The translations under genes and the position numbers were made by a program. Below, piece after piece: positions 38,443-47,118 of a stretch of 59,813 nt of DNA; position 1 is the stretch's first letter, and the number at the start of each line of letters is the position of its first letter. The notes beneath the pieces were generated by a model, which saw nothing but the letters and a program-made list of their open reading frames with translations, had not been told where the DNA came from and did no database searches. The stretch lies in contig JAPOOK010000050.1 in NCBI GenBank assembly GCA_026713485.1, positions 1 to 59,813 of the forward strand, in the 5' to 3' direction. The DNA is from Chloroflexota bacterium (GTDB lineage: Bacteria > Chloroflexota > Dehalococcoidia > UBA6926).

Positions 38443-39186
38443 CTACTCCCACCCCTGATCTCGCAAGAACGCCCGCTCCCATTCCAGCAGTTCCGCAAAA
38501 TCGAGAAGATCAGGCCTCCTCTGCAGCGTCCGCAGCAGCGATTGCTCCCTACGCCAGCGATCCACACGAGCATGGTCGCCGGATAGCAGGATCTCCGGCA
38601 CGGCCTCATCCTCCCAAACAGCCGGCCGAGTGTACTGCGCATGCTGCAATAGACCGGACGCAAATGAGTCGGCCTTGCCGGAGTCTTCTCCCCCAAGGAC
38701 GCCCGGCACTCGACGCGCGACGGCCTCGATGAAGACCATGGCGGGCAGTTCTCCACCCGTGAGCACATAGTCGCCGATAGAAATCTCATGCGTGATGAGC
38801 CGTTGGCGGACTCGCTCGTCGATTCCCTCATACCGTCCCGAGACGATAATCATGTCGTCCAGACCTGCGAATCGATCCACCACGGTCTGTGTGAGACGCT
38901 CGCCTTGCGGGTCCATCAACACCACCGGCGATTCGCTCTCGGAACCTTCGTCTGCCCCATGGCGGGCGTCCTCAATAGATGCAGCAAGAGGGCCTGCCTT
39001 GAGCACCATGCCCGGGCCGCCGCCGAACGCCGTATCATCAACACCCCTGTGCGGCCCCTCGCCATGATCGCGGAGATTGTGCAGACACAACTCAACGACG
39101 CCGCTGCCCAGCGCCCGACCGATGATGCTCTCACCAAGCGGGCCGGGAAAGAGGCCGGGGAAGAGTGTGACGACGTGGACCTTCAC
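38443..39186 (-). CDS. trmD: tRNA (guanine37-N1)-methyltransferase
   Basis: TrmD methylates G37 of tRNAs reading CNN codons, preventing frameshifts. The ~247-residue SPOUT protein has [13 protein letters not shown] at its start, [13 protein letters not shown], the knot SAM-binding [33 protein letters not shown], and the C-terminal [19 protein letters not shown] with the conserved catalytic Arg/Asp. The frame is open upstream into the MogA-like gene, but GTG at 39186 gives the family N-terminus. It follows the MogA-like gene by eight bases and precedes rplS by 200 bases. Confidence 0.95.
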   Translation of the reverse strand: MKVHVVTLFPGLFPGPLGESIIGRALGSGVVELCLHNLRDHGEGPHRGVDDTAFGGGPGMVLKAGPLAASIEDARHGADEGSESESPVVLMDPQGERLTQTVVDRFAGLDDMIIVSGRYEGIDERVRQRLITHEISIGDYVLTGGELPAMVFIEAVARRVPGVLGGEDSGKADSFASGLLQHAQYTRPAVWEDEAVPEILLSGDHARVDRWRREQSLLRTLQRRPDLLDFAELLEWERAFLRDQGWE

Positions 39187-39194
39187 CGGAGCGG

Positions 39195-39701
39195 TTACGC
39201 CTGCTGCGTCGGGTGCTCGTCTGTGCGGGGCTGCGCCAGCACCTCTAAAACGTGCGGCAGCACCGGCATCAGAACGTCCATGCACTCCTGAACGGCCTTC
39301 GGGCTGCCGGGGAAATTGACGATAAGTGTCTGCCCACGAATTCCGACGACTTGCCGGGATGTCATCGCCATCGGCGTCTGTGAGACGGTCTGCGCGCGCA
39401 TCTGTTCCGCCATACCGGGCACGAGACGATCCACCACATCGAGTGTCGCCTCAGGAGTCACGTCCCTCGGCCCGACGCCTGTTCCGCCCGTTGTCACAAT
39501 GAGCTCAACGTCGCCGCCGTCCGCCCAGGAGCGGAGTTGGGCGGCAATAACAGCTCGATCATCCGGCGTGATGACCTTTTCGGAAGCGATCCAGCCCGCT
39601 GCGGTCACCAATTCTTCAATTAGTTTTCCGCTTCGGTCTGCCCTGTCTCCGGCAGCCCCTGAATCGCTCGCAACAAGGACGGCAACACGAATATCGCTCA
39701 T
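39195..39701 (-). CDS. MogA/MoaB-type molybdopterin adenylyltransferase-like protein
   Basis: A 168-residue protein of the molybdenum-cofactor MogA/MoaB family, which adenylates molybdopterin. It has [30 protein letters not shown], the [15 protein letters not shown] nucleotide loop and [20 protein letters not shown]. The core motifs TTGGTGxGPRD and PGSPKA are intact. No other moco genes are in the window, and its place directly before trmD is unusual; co-transcription with trmD is likely from the eight-base spacing. Confidence 0.93.
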   Translation of the reverse strand: MSDIRVAVLVASDSGAAGDRADRSGKLIEELVTAAGWIASEKVITPDDRAVIAAQLRSWADGGDVELIVTTGGTGVGPRDVTPEATLDVVDRLVPGMAEQMRAQTVSQTPMAMTSRQVVGIRGQTLIVNFPGSPKAVQECMDVLMPVLPHVLEVLAQPRTDEHPTQQA

Positions 39702-39774
39702 ATCAGCAGTCTAACGCGGCTCCGGCATGCCGTGCACGGAACTATGGTGCAGATCATGCCCCGGGCCTCCACCG

Positions 39775-40545
39775 TCAGAGCATCCGGGCGTTGCTGTCAT
39801 CAATTGTTGGGTAGGTCAAATCGAGGAGCGAACCGAAGGCTACCTTGAGCTTCTCCCGTTCTGCATTCGTCCACGACTGGCCGTCCTTGGGCAGAGCCTC
39901 AAGTACACCGAGAATGGCCGGATGTATCCCATCCTGGCGAATTACGATGTTTTCGTTTACAGGTGACGAGTTTTCGGAGGAAACTTCTTTTTTCGGCAAC
40001 TCTTCGATTTTTTCGGCTTGTCCATCAACATCTTTTCGGTTAGCAGCAGTTTTTCGCCGTGTCCTTGTCCCCTGACTGCGCCCGAAAAGTGCCGGGTGCA
40101 ACTCTTTTCCGGCTTCACTTCCAAACGAGACGAAAAAACTGACCGCCTTCTCGGAGGTCTCAGTGCCGGAACCGGCGCTCTGAAAGGCCGTCTTGATCTG
40201 TCCACGCGTTGCGCGGGGAAGGTCGATACCTTCTAGCAACGGCCCATACCTCTCGTCGAACAGTGCCGCAAGAAGCTGCCGCTTCACCTCGTCGTTTGGC
40301 GCTCTAGCTAGATTCTCAAGCCGCCGATCGGTTTTCCCTTGTGGATCCGTCAGCCCGAAAAAGAGTAGAGCGCCCTGGATGGCAGATCGTGTTGAGCCTG
40401 AGAACGGCGTTGTGCGCCAGACGCTGCTGTCCAACCGATCCGGCAGTGGATCGAGGTCGGTTTTCACGAAAGCAATGAATGTCTCCCAGCTCCTGTATGA
40501 GCCATAGGGAGGCGTTAACCCGCGCGACCTGGACCTTGTTGTCAC
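39775..40545 (-). CDS. DUF5343-family protein
   Basis: A 256-residue protein that begins with GTG. The N-terminal part reads TPPYGSYRSWETFIAFVKTDLDPLPDRLDSSVW, then an AIQGALLFFGLTD helix and KTDRRLENLAR, features I associate with DUF5343, a helical winged-helix-like protein often found in defence or mobile gene sets. The C-terminal half is basic/polar and low in complexity (RTRRKTAANRKDVDGQ, EVSSENSSPVNEN), followed by a short conserved-looking end. Base composition differs from the neighbours (many TTTTTCG words), suggesting transfer. No partner genes are seen. Confidence 0.65.
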   Translation of the reverse strand: MTTRSRSRGLTPPYGSYRSWETFIAFVKTDLDPLPDRLDSSVWRTTPFSGSTRSAIQGALLFFGLTDPQGKTDRRLENLARAPNDEVKRQLLAALFDERYGPLLEGIDLPRATRGQIKTAFQSAGSGTETSEKAVSFFVSFGSEAGKELHPALFGRSQGTRTRRKTAANRKDVDGQAEKIEELPKKEVSSENSSPVNENIVIRQDGIHPAILGVLEALPKDGQSWTNAEREKLKVAFGSLLDLTYPTIDDSNARML

Positions 40546-40787
40546 GTGTCCTCTGCTCCGAAACTATTTTTTCGCTAACTCAATCATCCACCACTTTTTC
40601 GCCGCCTGTCAACTTTGCGCCTTAGCCTGTAAATCGAGGCGTTTTTCGTTGAATGGACACTGCGTGACAAATCCTAGAGGGTTGTTTGATTTCGGCATAG
40701 CATTGTTCATGCGACGGGGAAAAGGGACGCGCGGGAATAGGCATCGAGCGTCCTGAACAAAGAAGGATTGGGAAGAAGGAGGGAGTC
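40546..40787. other. 242-base A+T-rich gap before rsmH
   Basis: No gene, terminator or mraZ-type repeat boxes were recognised. The word TTTTTCG occurs several times and continues into the neighbouring DUF5343 gene. The promoter for the rsmH-ftsA-ftsZ run probably lies here; AAGGAGGGAGTC just before 40788 is the rsmH ribosome site. Confidence 0.5.
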
Positions 40788-41729
40788 ATGGTAGCGAATT
40801 CGCACATCTACCATGTCCCTGCCCTATTGGACGAAGTCATCGAATCGCTTCAGCCGCATGCCGGCGCGAAGTTCATCGACTGCACGCTCGGCGAGGGATC
40901 CGTCACTGAGGCGCTTGTCTCCGCAGGCGCGCAGGTGCTGGGCATAGATGCTGACCCGGAGATGCTTTCGTCGGCGGCGCGCCGTTTGGGGGACCTGCCG
41001 AATGCGTCTTACACGCTGGTGCAGGCGAACTTCGCGTCCCTTAAAGAGGTGGCAGTCGCACACGGCTTTACACAGGCGCAGGGAATAATCATGGATGTTG
41101 GCCTGTCTTCTCGGCAGTTGCAGGCCATACGTCGCGGCTTCACATTCCAGGACAATCAGCCACTGGACATGCGGTATGACCCTCGGCAAGACGTCACCGC
41201 CGCAGACCTGGTGAATGATCTCCCGGAGCAGGAGCTTATCGACCTCCTCAGAACGTACGGTGAGGAGGACGCGTGGTCGGCCCGGTCCATCACGAGGACA
41301 GTTATGGGACGACGGCCACTAAACACGACACGGGAGCTCGTTGAATGCATCGAGCTCGCAGTCGGGCAGCGCAGCGCGGCGCGAATACACCCGGCCACCA
41401 AAGCGTTCATGGCGCTTCGGATGGTCGTCAACGCAGATCTCCAGGCCCTGGAGTCGGCCCTCCCGCAGGCACTGGAGTTGTTGGCCCCTGGCGGCAAATT
41501 GGCCGTCATCGGATACCAGAGTCTGGAGGATCGCGTAGTCAAGCGATTCCTCCACCAGGAGGCAAAGGACTGCCTCTGCCCTACCGCCCAACTCGTCTGC
41601 ACGTGCCAGCACACGGCAACGGTCAGGCTCCCGCGGCGGCAGGGAATCACTCCGTCAATCGCTGAGATTTCGCGCAACCCCGCAAGCCGATCGGCCCGGC
41701 TGCGGATCGCAGAGCGCGTAGCAGCGTGA
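40788..41729 (+). CDS. rsmH: 16S rRNA (cytosine1402-N4)-methyltransferase
   Basis: RsmH (MraW) methylates C1402 in the decoding centre. The 313-residue protein begins with HIYHVPALLDEVIESLQPHAG, has the SAM-binding DCTLGEGSVTEAL (family: DxTxGxGGHS; here GEGSVTE), VGLSSRQLQAIRRGFTFQDNQPLDMRYD, and KAFMALRMVVNADLQALESALPQAL. The motif PLDMRYDPRQDVTA corresponds to the usual PLDMRMD. In most bacteria it starts the dcw cluster, as here, but the mur genes that normally follow are absent. Confidence 0.95.
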   Translation: MVANSHIYHVPALLDEVIESLQPHAGAKFIDCTLGEGSVTEALVSAGAQVLGIDADPEMLSSAARRLGDLPNASYTLVQANFASLKEVAVAHGFTQAQGIIMDVGLSSRQLQAIRRGFTFQDNQPLDMRYDPRQDVTAADLVNDLPEQELIDLLRTYGEEDAWSARSITRTVMGRRPLNTTRELVECIELAVGQRSAARIHPATKAFMALRMVVNADLQALESALPQALELLAPGGKLAVIGYQSLEDRVVKRFLHQEAKDCLCPTAQLVCTCQHTATVRLPRRQGITPSIAEISRNPASRSARLRIAERVAA

Positions 41730-41748
41730 CCGGAGGATCGGACTCATA

Positions 41749-41878
41749 GGCAGCGCACAGCGCGGGGAAAGCATTGAGGTACTAGAGTGCTGCGGGCAGC
41801 GCAGCGCGGGGAAAGCGCAGGGATGAGAGAGCTACGGGCAGCGTAGCGCGGGGAAGCAGTGAGAACGTGGGGAGTGGC
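41749..41878 (+). repeat. Three tandem ~44-base repeats between rsmH and ftsA
   Basis: GGCAGCGCAGCGCGGGGAAAGC-like units begin near 41749, 41795 and 41837, each followed by 20-25 variable bases with GATGAG or GTGAGA words. They fill most of the 154-base gap and are not interrupted by a gene. Spacing is 46 then 42 bases. Confidence 0.6.
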
Positions 41879-41883
41879 GAGAG

Positions 41884-43251
41884 ATGGATCGGATAGTTGC
41901 TGGCATCGAACTCGGTGAAGAGAAACTTCGAGTCGCCGTCGCACGGCATCGCCCGGGATCTACCCGGATGCTCACGGGCATCGAGGCGACCTCGGCAGGT
42001 ATCGAAGACCAGACAGTCGTCGATGCGAACGATCTGGCGGACGCCCTGGCCGGCATCTCTCGGAAACTGCGGACATCCGTTGATTTCCCTCTTGAGAACG
42101 TAATATTTGTCGTTCCCACCGGCCAGATCCAGTTCCATGAGACTGAAGCAAGCCTCCGGCCATCCGGCTCAAGGGGAACAGTAGTAGAGGCGGACGGTGA
42201 CCGGCTGGTGGAAAAGAGCCGCCCTGCCTTTCCGCATAATGACCGCCACCTGATCCATGTCATACCCCAGGCGTACTCGCTTGACGGCAAGGAAACCGAG
42301 CGCCTCCCGGTTGGCAAGACTGGCCAGGACCTTCGAGTTTTCTCGATGTCCGTCTCATGTGAGGCCGACACGGCCGCAAGAATCCATGAGGCCGCGCAGT
42401 TGGTAGGAAGCGACAGAGTCGCCCTCATGGCTGGGCCGGTGGCGGAGAGTCACGCCGCCCTGACGGAAACTGAACGACAGCGCGGCGCTGCAGTTCTTTC
42501 CATTGGTGAGCGGATGAGCACGATTACCGTCATGCACTATGGTCACTATCTTGGTTCGGCGAAGATCGGAATTGGTGCACAACATTTCACCAACGATCTC
42601 TCAATCGCCCTCGATCTGCCCTACCCCACTGCCAAGGCTGTGCTGGAACAGGTTGCAATCTTCTCCAACAACGTGGGGCCGTCGCGCGCCGAAATAACGG
42701 TTGCTGATGAGGGCATCGACATTGACCGGGTGGAGATGGTAGCAACGCTCCGTGATCGAGCCGAAGAGCTCTTCTCTCTCACTGAGACCGCCATCGAGAG
42801 CATCGCGGGAGACCGCGAGTTGCCGGGTGGCCTGGCCATCGCCGGCCAGCCAATCTTGCGTGACGGGCTCTCTCAACTCGGGCGCTCGGCAATCTCCATG
42901 CCCATTCACTGGGCAGCGCCGCGCGGCATTGAGGGCATACCTCTCGCCATATCTGGTAACGCAGCGTGGGTCCCGGCCATTGGAACCCTCATCTGGGCAG
43001 GAGCCATCGAGGATCCGCTGGCGCATCCATCGTTCCATTCCGAGCCGCGAAGAAAGTCTGGCGGCATCCTTTCACCATGGCGTCGCCTGACCGGCAAATT
43101 CGGCGGGCGAAACGGAACGAAGCCTTCTTCAACTGAGACATCTGAAACATCGTCTGACCACAAATCAGAGCGTGCCGCGCGCAGGAAGAATGCGTCGGTT
43201 GCTCCGGGTACCGGCAAGCGGGAAAGAAGCCGGGAAATAGCGCGGGTCTAA
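41884..43251 (+). CDS. ftsA: FtsA-like cell-division actin homologue, divergent
   Basis: A 455-residue protein between rsmH and ftsZ. It has an actin-like fold: phosphate-1 region GIELGEEKLRVAV, an SHS2/1C-type segment with LIHVIPQAYSLDGKE, a phosphate-2-like GAAVLSIGERMSTITVMHYG, and a GGLAIAGQPI adenosine loop. These are looser than in typical FtsA, where they read GIDIGTSK and DIGGGTTD-like. Near residues 394-410 GGILSPWRRLTGKFGG may be the amphipathic membrane anchor, and it is followed by a ~50-residue basic Ser/Thr/Lys-rich tail. It should tether FtsZ to the membrane. Position supports the call as strongly as sequence. Confidence 0.82.
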   Translation: MDRIVAGIELGEEKLRVAVARHRPGSTRMLTGIEATSAGIEDQTVVDANDLADALAGISRKLRTSVDFPLENVIFVVPTGQIQFHETEASLRPSGSRGTVVEADGDRLVEKSRPAFPHNDRHLIHVIPQAYSLDGKETERLPVGKTGQDLRVFSMSVSCEADTAARIHEAAQLVGSDRVALMAGPVAESHAALTETERQRGAAVLSIGERMSTITVMHYGHYLGSAKIGIGAQHFTNDLSIALDLPYPTAKAVLEQVAIFSNNVGPSRAEITVADEGIDIDRVEMVATLRDRAEELFSLTETAIESIAGDRELPGGLAIAGQPILRDGLSQLGRSAISMPIHWAAPRGIEGIPLAISGNAAWVPAIGTLIWAGAIEDPLAHPSFHSEPRRKSGGILSPWRRLTGKFGGRNGTKPSSTETSETSSDHKSERAARRKNASVAPGTGKRERSREIARV

Positions 43252-43281
43252 AGGAAACGGAAGAAAGGGAGGATTACGGAT

Positions 43282-44355
43282 ATGTCACTGCCTGAAGATG
43301 TAGATGGGTTGGTTCGTATCAAGGCGTTCGGCATTGGCGGCGGCGGCGGAAACGCGGTCTCCCGGATGGCTCGAGAGGCCGTCCCGGGTATCGAGTACAT
43401 CGCCGTGAACACGGACGCGCAAGCTCTTGCGCGCTCGGACGCGCCATATCGCCTTCGCATTGGTGACCAGATTACCCGCGGCCTCGGCGCGGGCGGCAAC
43501 CCTGAGATTGGCCGACAGGCCGCAGAGGAAAGTCGCGACGACATCTATGAAGCCGTCAAGAATTCTGACATGGTCTTCGTCGCTAGCGGCATGGGTGGCG
43601 GCACCGGCACGGGCGCAGCCCCTGTCATCGCCCAAGTTGCCCGGGAAACCGGCGCACTCACCATCGGAATCGTCACGCGACCCTTCGCCTTTGAAGGAAA
43701 CCACAGGGCCCGACAAGCCGAAGAGGGCATCGCTGCCCTGCACGGCTGCGTTGACAGCCTCATCATCGTCCCGAACGAGCGGCTCCTTGCCGTAGCCGGG
43801 ACCGATGCCTCTTGGCACGATGCTTTCCGCATGGCTGACGATGTACTCGGACAGGGCGTCCACGCCATCTCCGAGCTCGTCACCGTCCCCGGTGAGATCA
43901 ACCTCGACTTTGCAGACGTTCGAACTGTTATGTCCCTCTCCGGTCAGGCTCTCATGGCCATCGGCAACGGGCGTGGCAGCACACGGGCAACGGACGCGGC
44001 GAAAGCGGCGATCCAGAACCCTCTTCTTGAGATCGACATCACAGGCGCAACCGGCGTTCTCTACAACATCACCGCCGGTTCCGACCTGTCGCTGGCTGAG
44101 ATCCACGCAGCATCGGAAATCATCGCTTCGGCTGTTGATCCCAATGCAAACATCATCTTCGGCGTCGTCTCCAACCGTGCCAGCGATGGTGAGGTCCAGC
44201 TGACCCTCATCGCCACCGGCTTTGAGACCGCACAGGAAACCTTTGAGGATGACGAAGTGGTCGATCAGATCTTGCGCGACGCCCTCGGTGACGGAGACCT
44301 GGATCTCCCGCCGTTCTTGCGCCGCAAGACCAAGTCCCGGAGGATTGCACGCTAA
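43282..44355 (+). CDS. ftsZ: Cell-division GTPase FtsZ
   Basis: FtsZ polymerises into the division ring. The 357-residue tubulin homologue has the GxGGGGGNAV nucleotide motif, GGGTGTG at 105-111, the T7 synergy loop NLDFADVR at 207-214 (D209 and D212 catalyse GTP hydrolysis in the next subunit) and a C-terminal conserved peptide LPPFLRRK near 342-349, the FtsA-binding tail. An RRK-rich end follows. Ribosome site GGGAGG lies nine bases before ATG. A rho-independent terminator follows, ending the rsmH-ftsA-ftsZ transcript. Confidence 0.95.
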   Translation: MSLPEDVDGLVRIKAFGIGGGGGNAVSRMAREAVPGIEYIAVNTDAQALARSDAPYRLRIGDQITRGLGAGGNPEIGRQAAEESRDDIYEAVKNSDMVFVASGMGGGTGTGAAPVIAQVARETGALTIGIVTRPFAFEGNHRARQAEEGIAALHGCVDSLIIVPNERLLAVAGTDASWHDAFRMADDVLGQGVHAISELVTVPGEINLDFADVRTVMSLSGQALMAIGNGRGSTRATDAAKAAIQNPLLEIDITGATGVLYNITAGSDLSLAEIHAASEIIASAVDPNANIIFGVVSNRASDGEVQLTLIATGFETAQETFEDDEVVDQILRDALGDGDLDLPPFLRRKTKSRRIAR

Positions 44356-44417
44356 GCCCCTTTAGGGCGCAAAAAAAGAACTTACAGCACCCAGTCTTCC
44401 CCTACCCCCAAGGGAAG

Positions 44418-44465
44418 CGCAGGCCACCCGAACTATCGGATATTCGGCCTGCGTTTTCCTTTTTG
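44418..44465 (+). terminator. Rho-independent terminator after ftsZ
   Basis: CGCAGGCC at 44418-44425 pairs with GGCCTGCG at 44446-44453, extended by CGAA/TTCG past a three-base bulge, and is followed by TTTTCCTTTTT. It serves the rightward ftsZ transcript and lies just before the convergent ispH stop codon. Confidence 0.85.
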
Positions 44466-44471
44466 CGGGCC

Positions 44472-45470
44472 TTAGCTGGATGCGGCGGCTTCACTGAGTT
44501 CCCGCGGCAACAGGAACGTAACGTTCTCCTCCAACGCCTTCAGAGTCCGCACGTCCTCTACCCCTGAAGCCATGAAGTGCGCGATGACCTCCTCCACGAG
44601 AGAGTCCGGAGTGGACGCCCCGGAGGTGATGCCCACTGACTGCACACCCTCAAGCCAGGATTCATCCAGGTCCTCGAGGCTGTCCATCAAATATGCCCTG
44701 CACTGCCCCGTATCCGCCACCTCTCGCAGCCGCTGTGAGTTGCTGCTGTTTTCAGCGCCCAACACAAGGATGACATCCGTTTCCTCAGCAAGCAGCTTCA
44801 CGGCGTCCTGTCGGTTCTGTGTTGCGAAGCAGATATCGGAGCGCGCAGGCATTCGGATCTTGGGAAAGCGCGCCTTGAGGGCGTCAACGATGCCTTTCGT
44901 CTCATCCACGCTCAGGGTTGTCTGCGTAACAAGCGCCACACGCTCCTCATTCGGAACGGTGACCACAGCCGCGTCATCCATATCCTGAACCAGGATGATG
45001 TCGTCCGGCGCCTCTCCCATCGTGCCGATGATCTCATCATGGCCCGCATGGCCGACGAGAAGAACCTTGTAGCCGTCCCGAACGTAGCGGACGGCCTCTA
45101 CGTGCACCTTTGTGACGAGCGGGCACGTGGCATCGATGACATCAAGCTCACGTCCTCGCGCCATCTCCCGCACGATAGGAGCGATGCCGTGCGCGCTGAA
45201 GATGATACGTCCTCCCGCCGGAACGGCGGACACCTCTTCGACGAATACGGCGCCCTTTCGCTCTAGGTCTCGCACAACAAAGAGGTTATGCACAATCTGG
45301 CGCCGCACGTAGACCGGCGGGCCATACTGGGCAAGGGCCAGTTCAACTGCCTCAATGGCACGGATGACGCCGGCGCAGAAGCCGCGCGGCTCCGCAAGAA
45401 TGACTCTTTCAATGGTCAATGGATTGCTCGTTTCACCTGCGACAAACTTGTAACTACTCCAATAATACAC
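44472..45470 (-). CDS. ispH: 4-hydroxy-3-methylbut-2-enyl diphosphate reductase
   Basis: IspH, an iron-sulfur enzyme, makes IPP and DMAPP at the end of the MEP isoprenoid pathway. The ~315-332-residue protein has the three cluster cysteines in GFCAGV, DATCPLVTKVH and SDICFATQNRQDA, HN in QIVHNLFVV, SAHG, TQTTLSVDET, NSSNSQRL and TSGASTPD. The usual GHPE after the second cysteine reads GHAGHDE here. The start could be GTG at 45470 or TTG at 45419 (family N-terminus begins close to the latter). It converges on ftsZ. Confidence 0.96.
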   Translation of the reverse strand: MYYWSSYKFVAGETSNPLTIERVILAEPRGFCAGVIRAIEAVELALAQYGPPVYVRRQIVHNLFVVRDLERKGAVFVEEVSAVPAGGRIIFSAHGIAPIVREMARGRELDVIDATCPLVTKVHVEAVRYVRDGYKVLLVGHAGHDEIIGTMGEAPDDIILVQDMDDAAVVTVPNEERVALVTQTTLSVDETKGIVDALKARFPKIRMPARSDICFATQNRQDAVKLLAEETDVILVLGAENSSNSQRLREVADTGQCRAYLMDSLEDLDESWLEGVQSVGITSGASTPDSLVEEVIAHFMASGVEDVRTLKALEENVTFLLPRELSEAAASS

Positions 45471-45607
45471 GCGGCCCGCCTACCCTTTCGCGCGTGCATC
45501 GTGCTCCCTTTAGGGTATAGCAATGTTGTTATAGTGGAGTTGGTGCGGAGAGCAGCTATGGCGTATAGCGTGCGATTCACGCGCCCCAATACCACCGGAG
45601 GTGGCCT

Positions 45608-46546
45608 GTGAAAGACATTCGTCTTCACCGAGAGATTCCCCGCAATATCCGCACCGTCATCATGGCGTTCTTTGGGTGGTCCGATGCCGGCGATGCCGCC
45701 ACCGGCGCCGTCGATTTCCTTGGTCGCGCGCGAAACGCCGAACTCGTCGCCGAGTTCGATCCGGAAGAATTCTTCAACTTCACGGACTACCGCCCTATCG
45801 TCAACGTCGATGACACCGGTGTGCGGTCTCTCACGTGGCCGCAGAATCACTTCTCTCTCGCGCCGGGCACGGACGCCACTGAGCCCCTCCTCCTCTTCTC
45901 CGGAATCGAGCCGCACCTGCGCTGGAACCGATTCAGCGACCAGTTCGTTGATTTCCTCCTCGAATGCGGCGTCGAACACGTCATATCGTTCGGCGCGCTG
46001 CTCAACGCTGTCCCGCACACCCGCAAGCCATTCGTCAACGGAAGCAGCAGGACGCCGGAGATCAAGGCCACTATGGAACGCCTCGGAATCGCACGCGGCG
46101 GTTCCTACAACGGCCCCACGGGTATCTCCTCCGTCATTGCGGACGCATGCCAGCGGCGAGGCATAGAATCCTCCAGCTTCTGGGGTCATGTGCCGCATTA
46201 CATCCAGACATCGCCCAACCCCACTATCATCCACGCCATCCTTGACACCCTGCGGCAGTCCATGGGTATAGGCGCTGATCTCCGTGAACTGGAGGGGGAG
46301 TCCGCGGCGTTCTACGAGCAATGTGAAGAGGCAATCGAGGAAGAGCCGTCCATGCGGCAGTACGTCCGCAAACTTGAGCAGTACTACGACGAAACAGAGG
46401 CGGAAGAGAAGACGGGCCGACCGAGCAGCACGGGAATCATCACCCCCGGCTCGCCGGAGTTCCCCGACGCACAGGACCTTGTTGACGACCTCGAAGAGTT
46501 CCTGCGCCGCCGCCCACCCTTCAACGGATCCTCGTCCTGGGAGTAA
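45608..46546 (+). CDS. PAC2-family (proteasome-assembly-chaperone-like) protein
   Basis: A 312-residue PAC2 protein starting with GTG and GGAGGTGG just upstream. The conserved run FFGWSDAGDAATGAVDFLGR, FNFTDYRPIV, WPQNHF, HVISFGALLNAVPHTRKP and YNGPTGISSVIADACQRRGIESSSFWGHVPHYIQTSPNP are all family hallmarks. The acidic C-terminus ends with a charged helix. In actinobacteria PAC2 proteins occur near proteasome genes, but none are here, so no role can be given. It is divergent from ispH and followed by a tRNA gene. Confidence 0.9.
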   Translation: MKDIRLHREIPRNIRTVIMAFFGWSDAGDAATGAVDFLGRARNAELVAEFDPEEFFNFTDYRPIVNVDDTGVRSLTWPQNHFSLAPGTDATEPLLLFSGIEPHLRWNRFSDQFVDFLLECGVEHVISFGALLNAVPHTRKPFVNGSSRTPEIKATMERLGIARGGSYNGPTGISSVIADACQRRGIESSSFWGHVPHYIQTSPNPTIIHAILDTLRQSMGIGADLRELEGESAAFYEQCEEAIEEEPSMRQYVRKLEQYYDETEAEEKTGRPSSTGIITPGSPEFPDAQDLVDDLEEFLRRRPPFNGSSSWE

Positions 46547-46588
46547 ACTCCCGGTCACATACCCTGCACCGCGCTAGAATGGGTTAGA

Positions 46589-46662
46589 CGGGGCGTAGCG
46601 CAGCCCGGCAGCGCGCCTGCTTTGGGAGCAGGAAGTCCCCGGTTCAAATCCGGGCGCCCCGA
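46589..46662 (+). tRNA. tRNA-Pro (anticodon TGG)
   Basis: A full cloverleaf: acceptor stem CGGGGCG/CGCCCCG, D-arm GCGCAGCCCGGCAGCGC, anticodon stem CCTGC/GCAGG with loop TTTGGGA giving anticodon TGG, and T-arm CCCGG-TTCAAAT-CCGGG, then A73. CCA is not encoded. The next genes are a HicBA pair on the other strand. Confidence 0.95.
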
Positions 46663-46686
46663 CTTCTTCGACCGCAAATCCGCGAT

Positions 46687-47115
46687 TCACGCGGCGCTTA
46701 CGTCCAGCGTCACGGTGCACCCAACTGCATCGAGAGCGCGATGAACCTGGCTCATATGCGAACGGTGGTCAGGATTTGTGAGTCGCCGTACAGCTCCCTC
46801 GCTGATGCCCAGTCGGCGACCCAACTCCACCTTGGACACCCTTTGCAACTTCATCGCCGAATAAAGCGCAAGTTTGGCAGCAACAACAGGTATGACAGGA
46901 ACACTTTCCTGCCCGGGGCTAGCCTTCCCCGGTAAGGGAATCTCCCAGTGTTGGTGAACATACCCCGCCAAGGCAGTAGCCAGGGCATCCGAGGCCATTT
47001 CCAGAGCCTCGGCACGGTCTTTGCCGTCTGTGATTGCCTCTGGGACATCGGGGAAAGTCGCCACAAACCTACCGTCTTCATCGACAGCAAGATCGCATGG
47101 ATAGGCATACAACAT
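46687..47115 (-). CDS. hicB: HicB-type antitoxin with HTH domain
   Basis: A 142-residue antitoxin. Residues ~1-55 are a partial RNase H-fold HicB domain (YPCDLAVDEDGRFVATFPDVPEAITDGKDRAEALEMASDAL), and the C-terminal part is a helix-turn-helix (SKVELGRRLGISEGAVRRLTNPDH) for binding its own operator. It neutralises the HicA RNase encoded just upstream. The antitoxin gene follows the toxin gene by three bases, the usual hicA-hicB order in this transcript. It lies right beside a tRNA-Pro gene. Confidence 0.92.
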   Translation of the reverse strand: MLYAYPCDLAVDEDGRFVATFPDVPEAITDGKDRAEALEMASDALATALAGYVHQHWEIPLPGKASPGQESVPVIPVVAAKLALYSAMKLQRVSKVELGRRLGISEGAVRRLTNPDHRSHMSQVHRALDAVGCTVTLDVSAA

Positions 47116-47118
47116 GGC

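Noticed and set aside
39187-39285. N-terminal extension of TrmD
   Set aside because: It overlaps the MogA-like gene in another frame; the GTG at 39186 gives the usual TrmD beginning.
41749-41878. CRISPR array
   Set aside because: Only three imperfect units with unequal spacing, no cas genes, and repeats are not separated by unique 30-40 base spacers.
45416-46558. A 380-codon open frame opposite the PAC2 gene
   Set aside because: It is antisense to a well-conserved PAC2 protein and has no family features; the composition is that of a shadow frame.
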